Assembly: GCA_034664005.1 (NCBI GenBank)
Contig: JAXDIL010000118.1
Coordinates: 26,311 to 90,310, forward strand
Reading direction: 5' to 3'
Source: JACVRW01 sp034664005
GTDB lineage: Bacteria; Actinomycetota; Thermoleophilia; Solirubrobacterales; Thermoleophilaceae
Length of the DNA: 64,000 bases
The notes below the pieces were generated by a model. That model did no database searches. It was not told the DNA's origin and saw only the letters and a program-made list of their open reading frames with translations. This document shows positions 59,068 through 64,000 of this stretch, piece by piece; the first letter of the stretch is position 1; every line of letters starts with the position of its first letter. Position numbers and translations under genes: made by a program.

Positions 59068-59834
59068 TGAGAGTTGTGTACCTGGCGAAGTGCAAGCGCT
59101 CGGCCGCGCGGGCGCTCGACTGGCTCGTGGGCGAGGGTGCGGAGGTGGCGGCCGTGGTGGCGTCCGAGCCGGACGAGTTCACGCGCGACGAGCAGCGCGT
59201 GGACCTCGTGGCCGAGCGGCACGGGCTGCCGCTGATGTCCGCCGAGGCGCTGCAGGAGTCGCCGCCCGAGGGCGTGGACCTGGTGCTGTCCTTCCTGTTC
59301 TGGCGGCGGATCCGCGAGCCGCTCCTGTCGGCGGGTCGCCTGGGCTGCCTCAACTTCCACCCTGCGCCGCTGCCCGACATACGTGGGGTCGGTGGCTACA
59401 ACGTCGCCGTGCTCGAGGGGTTGAGCGAATGGGGCGTGTCCTGCCACTTCGTGGACGCCGAGCTCGACACCGGCGACCTCGTTGAGGTCGAGCGCTTCCC
59501 GATCGACCCCGACACGGCCACGGCGTTTTCGCTCGACCTCGAGAGCCAGGAGCACCTGCTCGGGGTCTTCCAGCGCGTGGTGGGGCGGGCGCTCGCGGGC
59601 GAGGAGCTTCCGCGCACGCCGCAGGGCCCGGGGCGCTACGTGGACCGCCAGGAGTTCGAGTCGCTGCGGCGGGTGCAGCCCGGCGACGACCTCGACCGGA
59701 AGCTGCGCGCGTTCTGGTATCCGCCCCACCCGGGAGCCGTGCTCGAGGTGGACGGAAAGCTGCTCACGCTCGTCGACGAGGGGCTCCTTGCGGACACCGC
59801 TCGGGCCTACCGTGAGGCGGGTCAGGTGCCCTAA
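59067..59834 (+). CDS. Sugar N-formyltransferase-like protein
   Basis: The 255-residue protein has the formyltransferase core LNFHPAPLPDIRGVGGYNVA with catalytic Asn and His, and VDAELDTGDLV with the Asp, using formyl-tetrahydrofolate. The C-terminal 60 residues (AFWYPPHPGAVLEVDGKLLT) resemble an Fmt-C-like domain. Linkage to glycosyltransferases suggests it formylates an aminosugar of the surface glycan, not methionyl-tRNA; a genuine fmt would normally sit with def or priA. The ATG overlaps the GT4 stop. Confidence 0.82.
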   Translation: MRVVYLAKCKRSAARALDWLVGEGAEVAAVVASEPDEFTRDEQRVDLVAERHGLPLMSAEALQESPPEGVDLVLSFLFWRRIREPLLSAGRLGCLNFHPAPLPDIRGVGGYNVAVLEGLSEWGVSCHFVDAELDTGDLVEVERFPIDPDTATAFSLDLESQEHLLGVFQRVVGRALAGEELPRTPQGPGRYVDRQEFESLRRVQPGDDLDRKLRAFWYPPHPGAVLEVDGKLLTLVDEGLLADTARAYREAGQVP

Positions 59835-59843
59835 CCTGGGCCG

Positions 59844-62800
59844 ATGGCCTGCCCGTCCTGCGGTGCCGAGACTCCGGCAGGTGCGCGCTTCTGCATGAAC
59901 TGCGGCGCGGCGATCGAGCGGCACTGCCCGAGCTGCGGGACCACGGCGCCGGGCGAGGCGCGCTTCTGCATGACATGCGGGACGTCGCTCGAGGACGGCG
60001 CGCCCGCGCCCGTGCCGCCGACGAGCTCGCCGCCCGCGCTGCCGGAGGAGCGCCGCCAGGTGACGGTGCTGTTCGCCGACCTGTCCGGCTACACGGCGTT
60101 CGCGGAACGGATGGACCCGGAGACCGTCAAGTCGCTGGTGGACCGCGCGCTGATGCGGCTGGGCCAGGAGGTCGAGCGCTACGGCGGCACGGTGGACAAG
60201 TACATCGGCGACAACGTGATGGCGATCTTCGGCGCGCCCGTGGCGCACGAGGACGACGCCGAGCGCGCCGTCCGCGCCGGGCTCGGCATGCAGGCGGCGA
60301 TGGCCGAGGTGAACGAGGGCCTTCCCGACAGCGTGCACTTCGCGCTGCGCGTGGGCCTGAACACGGGTGAGGTGATCGCCGGGGCGGTGGGCGCCGCCTA
60401 CACCGTCATCGGCGACACCGTGAACGTGGCCTCGCGCCTCCAGAGCGTGGCGCGGCCGGGCAGCGTGACCGTGGGCGCGCGCACGATGCGCGCGACGGCC
60501 GCTGCGGTCGAGTACGAGGAGCTCACGCCGTTCGAGCTGAAGGGGAAGGCCGAGCCCGTCCCGGCCTGGGAGGCCGTGGGGCTGATCGCCGAGCACGCGC
60601 TGGGCAGGGTGGCCGCTGCGAGCGAGTCGCCGCTCACCGGTCGCCAGCAGGAGCTCAGCGCACTCGAGGCGATCTACGACCGGGTGGTGCAGGAGGGCAG
60701 CTCGCACCTCGTGACCGTCGTCGGCGAGGCCGGGGTCGGCAAGTCGCGGCTGCTCCGCGAGTTCGAGCACCGGCTGGCGAAACACGCGTCGGCGCCGACG
60801 CTGCGCACCGGGCGCAGCCTCCCCTACGGCAGCGGGATCGTGTTCTGGGCGCTCGGCGAGGTGCTGCGTGCGGAGTGCGGGATCGTCGACTCCGACTCCT
60901 CCGACCAGGCGTGGCAGAAGCTCCGCTCGTACGTCGGCGACCTGATCGGCAAGCGCGACGACTACTCCGACCGTGAGGCGGCGCTGATCGGCCGGCTGCT
61001 CGGCGTGGAGGTGCCCGGCGAGCTCGTGCCGGACGAGGACGACCCCGAGCGGATGCGCGAGGCGTTCCTGGCGGCGCTCCGGCGCGGCATCGAGATGATG
61101 GCGACGCGACGGCCGCTCGTGATCGCGTTCGAGGACATCCACTGGGCCGACGACGGCATGCTCGACGCGATCGAGCACCTCGCCCAGTGGGTCCGCGCGC
61201 CGCTCATGCTGGTCTGCCTCGCGCGCGACGAGCTGCTCGACCGGCGTCCGAGCTGGGGCGGCGGCCGCCGCTCGGCCACGCAGATGATGCTGAGTCCGCT
61301 GAGCGACGAGCACAGCCGCGCGCTCGTCAGGGCGTTGCTGCCCGAGGGCCACGAGGTGGTGCCCGCGGTCGCCGCGCGGTCGGGCGGCAACCCGCTGTTC
61401 GCCGAGGAGATGGCGCGCCGGATCGTGGAGGAGGGAACGATCGAGGCGGGCGAGCTGCCCGACACCGTCCAGGCCGTGCTGGCCGCGCGGCTCGACTCGC
61501 TCGAGCCGTTCGAGCGGCGGCTCGTCCAGCAGGCGTCGGTCGTCGGTCGCACATTCCCCGAGGAGGCGCTCGTGAGCCTGGCGCGCTCCGAGGGACGCGA
61601 TCTCGGCAGCGCGCTCGTGTCGCTCCAGGAGAAGGACATCCTCGGTCCGGCGTCCGACGGCCCGCTGATCGGCGAGCGCGAGCTGGCCTTCAAGCACGTG
61701 CTGATCCGTGACGTGGCCTACGGGATGCTCCCGAAGGCGGTGCGCTCGAGGAAGCACTTCGAGGTGGGCGCCTTCCTCGAGGAGCGGGCGCGCGACCGGA
61801 CCGACGAGTTCGCGGCGCTGCTGGCCGAGCACTACGGGCGCGCCGCGGCGCTGGGGCGCGAGAGCGGCGTGCCGCCACAGGAGCTGGATCCGATGCGCAA
61901 GCGGGCGCTTCGCTTCCTCGACGAGGCCGGCGACGCCGCGGCGCTCCTGTACGCGAACCGCGAGGCGGCCGAGCACTACCGGCACGCGCGCTCGATCTGC
62001 CCACAGGACGGGCGCGAGGACAGTGTGCGGATCGGGGAGAAGCTCGGGGACGTGTCGCTCCGGCTCGGTCGCGTGGACGAGGCGATCGGCGTGTGGTCCG
62101 ACTCGCTCGAGTGGCATCGCGGCCAGGAGGACCTCGAGCGCGTGGCGGACCTTCACCGCAAGATCGGCGCGGCGCTGTCGCACAAGGGCGAGCGCAAGGC
62201 GGCGATCGAGCACTACCAGAAGGGCATCAACCTTCTGAAGGACGGGCCGCCCCGGATCGAGCTGGTCCGGCTCTACGAGGAGGCCGCCTGGCTGTACCTC
62301 CACACGGGCGACAACATGCTCGCCATCTACGCGTCCGAGAAGGCGCTGCGCCTGGCGGAGCGGCTGGACGAGACCCGCGCCGCGAGCCGCGCGCACGGCA
62401 TCTTCGGGCGCGTCTTCGGCCGCATCGGCGACACCGAGAAGGCGCGCGAGAACCTGGAGCGCGCGGTGGAACTGGCGCGCGGCTCGGACGACCACGAGAC
62501 GATCCTGGCGCTGTCGGCGCTCGGGCGGCAGCTGGAGATCTCGGAGGCTGACGTGGCCGGCGCGCGGACCGTCTACCAGGAGGCGCTCGAGCTCGCGGAG
62601 CAGGTGGGGATGCTCCCCGCCCAGGTGGAGCTGCACGCCTGGCTCGCGCAGCTCGCCGCCTATTCGGCGGACTGGGATCAGGTGGAGCGCTCCACCGAGG
62701 CGAGTGCCGCGCTTGCCGAGCGCGAGGGCCTCGTCGGCAAGCTCTGCCTCCCGTACGCGCTGCGCGGGCTGTTGCGCTGGCGCGAGGGCCGCATCGGCGA

Positions 62801-63356
62801 GGCCGCCGTCCTCTTCCACCGGGCACACGAGCTGGCCGAGCAGGTGGGCTGGTCCGAGATCGCCTTCCAGGCGCTGTTCGGGCTCGCGCTGGCGCTGCGC
62901 GACCAGGGCGACCTCGACGGCGCCATCGCCGCGCTCGACCAGGCCATCGAGGTCTGCGAGCGGGCCGGGCTGATCGCCCAGTCGATCCAGGCGACCGGCT
63001 CCCGCGCCGTGGCCCTGGCCCTTGCCCACCGCCCTCAGGCGGCGCGCGAGGCGGCCGCGATGGCGTCGCAGCTATCCGAGCGGATCCACTACCCGCTCGG
63101 TCAGGCCGCGGCCCTCGAGGCACGCGGGATGACCGACGAGAGTCCCGTGGCAGGCGCGAAGCTGCTCGCCGAGGCCGAGGAGGCGTGGCGAGCCCTGGAC
63201 CGCCCGCTCGAGGCCACGCGCGCGCGGCTGCTGGCAGGACAGCTGCTCCTGGGCGAGGACGACGAGCGCGCCCACGCGCTGCTGGCGAGCGCCGCCGAGC
63301 AGAGCGATGCGCTCGGGGTCCCTCACCTCGCCGAGAAGGCCCGCGCGGTGACCTAG
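59844..63356 (+). CDS. Class III adenylate cyclase fused to AAA ATPase and TPR repeats, with N-terminal zinc ribbons (second paralog)
   Basis: The 1170-residue protein has the same plan as the gene at 18204-21683. Two zinc ribbons (CPSC/CMNC and CPSC/CMTC, residues 3-45) precede a cyclase domain with D79, K119, D123, T187, N194 and R198. The K119/T187 pair is the usual adenylate-specific type. The ATPase has Walker A GEAGVGKS (294-301) and Walker B VIAFEDIHWADD. The rest is TPR-like. A -10-like TAACCT (59832-59837) overlaps the preceding stop and lies 6 bases before the ATG, so it has its own leaderless promoter. It converges on the LytR_C gene. It probably makes cAMP in response to an unknown signal. 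Confidence 0.92.
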   Translation: MACPSCGAETPAGARFCMNCGAAIERHCPSCGTTAPGEARFCMTCGTSLEDGAPAPVPPTSSPPALPEERRQVTVLFADLSGYTAFAERMDPETVKSLVDRALMRLGQEVERYGGTVDKYIGDNVMAIFGAPVAHEDDAERAVRAGLGMQAAMAEVNEGLPDSVHFALRVGLNTGEVIAGAVGAAYTVIGDTVNVASRLQSVARPGSVTVGARTMRATAAAVEYEELTPFELKGKAEPVPAWEAVGLIAEHALGRVAAASESPLTGRQQELSALEAIYDRVVQEGSSHLVTVVGEAGVGKSRLLREFEHRLAKHASAPTLRTGRSLPYGSGIVFWALGEVLRAECGIVDSDSSDQAWQKLRSYVGDLIGKRDDYSDREAALIGRLLGVEVPGELVPDEDDPERMREAFLAALRRGIEMMATRRPLVIAFEDIHWADDGMLDAIEHLAQWVRAPLMLVCLARDELLDRRPSWGGGRRSATQMMLSPLSDEHSRALVRALLPEGHEVVPAVAARSGGNPLFAEEMARRIVEEGTIEAGELPDTVQAVLAARLDSLEPFERRLVQQASVVGRTFPEEALVSLARSEGRDLGSALVSLQEKDILGPASDGPLIGERELAFKHVLIRDVAYGMLPKAVRSRKHFEVGAFLEERARDRTDEFAALLAEHYGRAAALGRESGVPPQELDPMRKRALRFLDEAGDAAALLYANREAAEHYRHARSICPQDGREDSVRIGEKLGDVSLRLGRVDEAIGVWSDSLEWHRGQEDLERVADLHRKIGAALSHKGERKAAIEHYQKGINLLKDGPPRIELVRLYEEAAWLYLHTGDNMLAIYASEKALRLAERLDETRAASRAHGIFGRVFGRIGDTEKARENLERAVELARGSDDHETILALSALGRQLEISEADVAGARTVYQEALELAEQVGMLPAQVELHAWLAQLAAYSADWDQVERSTEASAALAEREGLVGKLCLPYALRGLLRWREGRIGEAAVLFHRAHELAEQVGWSEIAFQALFGLALALRDQGDLDGAIAALDQAIEVCERAGLIAQSIQATGSRAVALALAHRPQAAREAAAMASQLSERIHYPLGQAAALEARGMTDESPVAGAKLLAEAEEAWRALDRPLEATRARLLAGQLLLGEDDERAHALLASAAEQSDALGVPHLAEKARAVT

Positions 63357-63361
63357 GACCG

Positions 63362-64000
63362 CTACTGAGCGCGGTCGGCGCCGACGATCACGACCACCGT
63401 GGCGTCGCCGGCCACGCCCTGGCTGCCAGGGTCGATCGGCTGGCGCTGGGTGATCCCGAGGCGGCGGCTCACCGCGATCGCCTCGGCCCTGTGGCCGGGG
63501 GCGTAGAGGACCACCGACTCGGCTCGCTGCTGAGACTGGTCGGCCGAGTTCGCGACGGTGTCGACCCTGAAGCCCTTGGCCTCCACCTCGCGGCTGACCT
63601 GCAGCGCGAGGTTCGGGACCGTCGTTCCGTTCAGGACCGCGACCGTCACGTTGCCGGGCACGACGGCTGGCTTCTTCTTCTCGGCGGTGCCGTTCCCCCC
63701 GTCGTTCCCGCTGTCGGCAGGTGTGCCGTTGTTCCCGGAGGGAGCGGTCGGGCTGTCGCTCTTGGAGAGCTGGGTGATGCCGGCGGCGGCCGCGCCGCCC
63801 ACGATCAGGATGCCCGCGATCAACAGGACGAGATAGCGCGGGCTCCCACCCACGCGCCGGTACCAGGGGACACGCCGCGGCGGGATGATCGCGGTCTGCT
63901 GCGGCATCGGCCGCGGCGGCAGCATCGGGCGGACGGGGGGGCGCTGAGGCGAGGCGCCCGGGACGGGCGGCGCCCCCGAGGGACGGCCCCCGGCTGGGGT
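63362..64000 (-). CDS. LytR_C-domain membrane protein (N-terminus outside window)
   Basis: The frame is open to the window end, so the start lies beyond it; the ATG at 63925 is internal to a Pro/Arg-rich cytosolic tail that continues past 64000. A membrane helix (YLVLLIAGILIVGGAAAAGI) and a Ser/Asn/Gly linker lead to a LytR_C domain (GNVTVAVLNGTTVPNLALQV, VEAKGFRVDTVANSADQSQQ, VVLYAPGHRAEAIAVSRRLG). Such domains occur on LCP-type wall teichoic or arabinogalactan ligases, but here no LCP domain is present. Envelope role likely. Confidence 0.85.
   Translation of the reverse strand, partial: TPAGGRPSGAPPVPGASPQRPPVRPMLPPRPMPQQTAIIPPRRVPWYRRVGGSPRYLVLLIAGILIVGGAAAAGITQLSKSDSPTAPSGNNGTPADSGNDGGNGTAEKKKPAVVPGNVTVAVLNGTTVPNLALQVSREVEAKGFRVDTVANSADQSQQRAESVVLYAPGHRAEAIAVSRRLGITQRQPIDPGSQGVAGDATVVVIVGADRAQ

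Noticed and set aside
59064..63029. A 1321-residue minus-strand frame opposite the second cyclase gene
   Set aside because: It is the high-GC antisense shadow of clear cyclase/ATPase motifs; its residues are Arg/His/Ala-rich with no domain.

Overview
The window is a high-GC, gene-dense actinobacterial chromosome segment. The gene set suggests the class Thermoleophilia (Solirubrobacterales-like): a Ddn-type F420-dependent oxidoreductase, two Zn-ribbon/adenylate-cyclase/AAA/TPR proteins, a form-II-type cox molybdenum hydroxylase operon, a LytR_C protein and many overlapping ATGA/GTGA gene junctions. This placement is an inference from gene content; no rRNA or marker gene is present to confirm it.

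Layout. (1) 1-924: the N-terminal part of a HAMP sensor protein, cut by the window edge. (2) 1008-1080: an intact tRNA-Ala(CGC). (3) 1081-25044: an accretion array marked by four same-orientation copies of the 3' end of this tRNA (1039-1081, 18127-18169, 23469-23491, 25000-25044). The first segment (about 17 kb, visibly lower GC) is a defence-like island. It holds a type I restriction-modification operon, two further PD-(D/E)XK nuclease-fold proteins, DUF5677-like, DUF429, a possible UDG-fold protein, a Hypoth_Ymh protein, a coiled-coil/HARE-HTH-like protein, DUF2188 and RmuC. The second segment holds an adenylate cyclase/ATPase divergent from an MFS transporter fused to a cyclic-nucleotide-binding domain. 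The third holds one secreted DUF3494/collagen-like/DUF11-like protein. I see no integrase in any segment.

(4) 25045-34786: core-like genes. These are an M28 peptidase, an F420-type oxidoreductase, a polar amino-acid ABC transporter (binding protein, permease, ATPase), an ECF sigma factor with a soluble zinc anti-sigma factor divergent from a DoxX-like membrane protein, and a polyamine-type binding protein with a carbon-nitrogen hydrolase and a TetR regulator. (5) 34865-47177: a MocR regulator, a MarR regulator with a divergent carboxylesterase, then a nine-gene overlapping minus-strand operon coxS-L-M-D-E-(XdhC-like)2-mocA-coxG for a molybdenum hydroxylase of the form II type, followed by a hydrolase and a DUF3105 protein.

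(6) 47245-59834: an envelope and polysaccharide region. It contains a PGRP-type amidase, a short phosphoglycosyl transferase, two GT4 and one GT2 glycosyltransferases, an O-antigen-ligase-like protein, a multi-membrane protein, a PQQ beta-propeller protein, a large exported Ig-like protein and a sugar formyltransferase. (7) 59844-64000: a second adenylate cyclase/ATPase/TPR protein and the C-terminal part of a LytR_C membrane protein.

Several genes have a -10-like hexamer only 6-11 bases before the start codon, suggesting leaderless transcripts. Three genes appear to need CTG starts.
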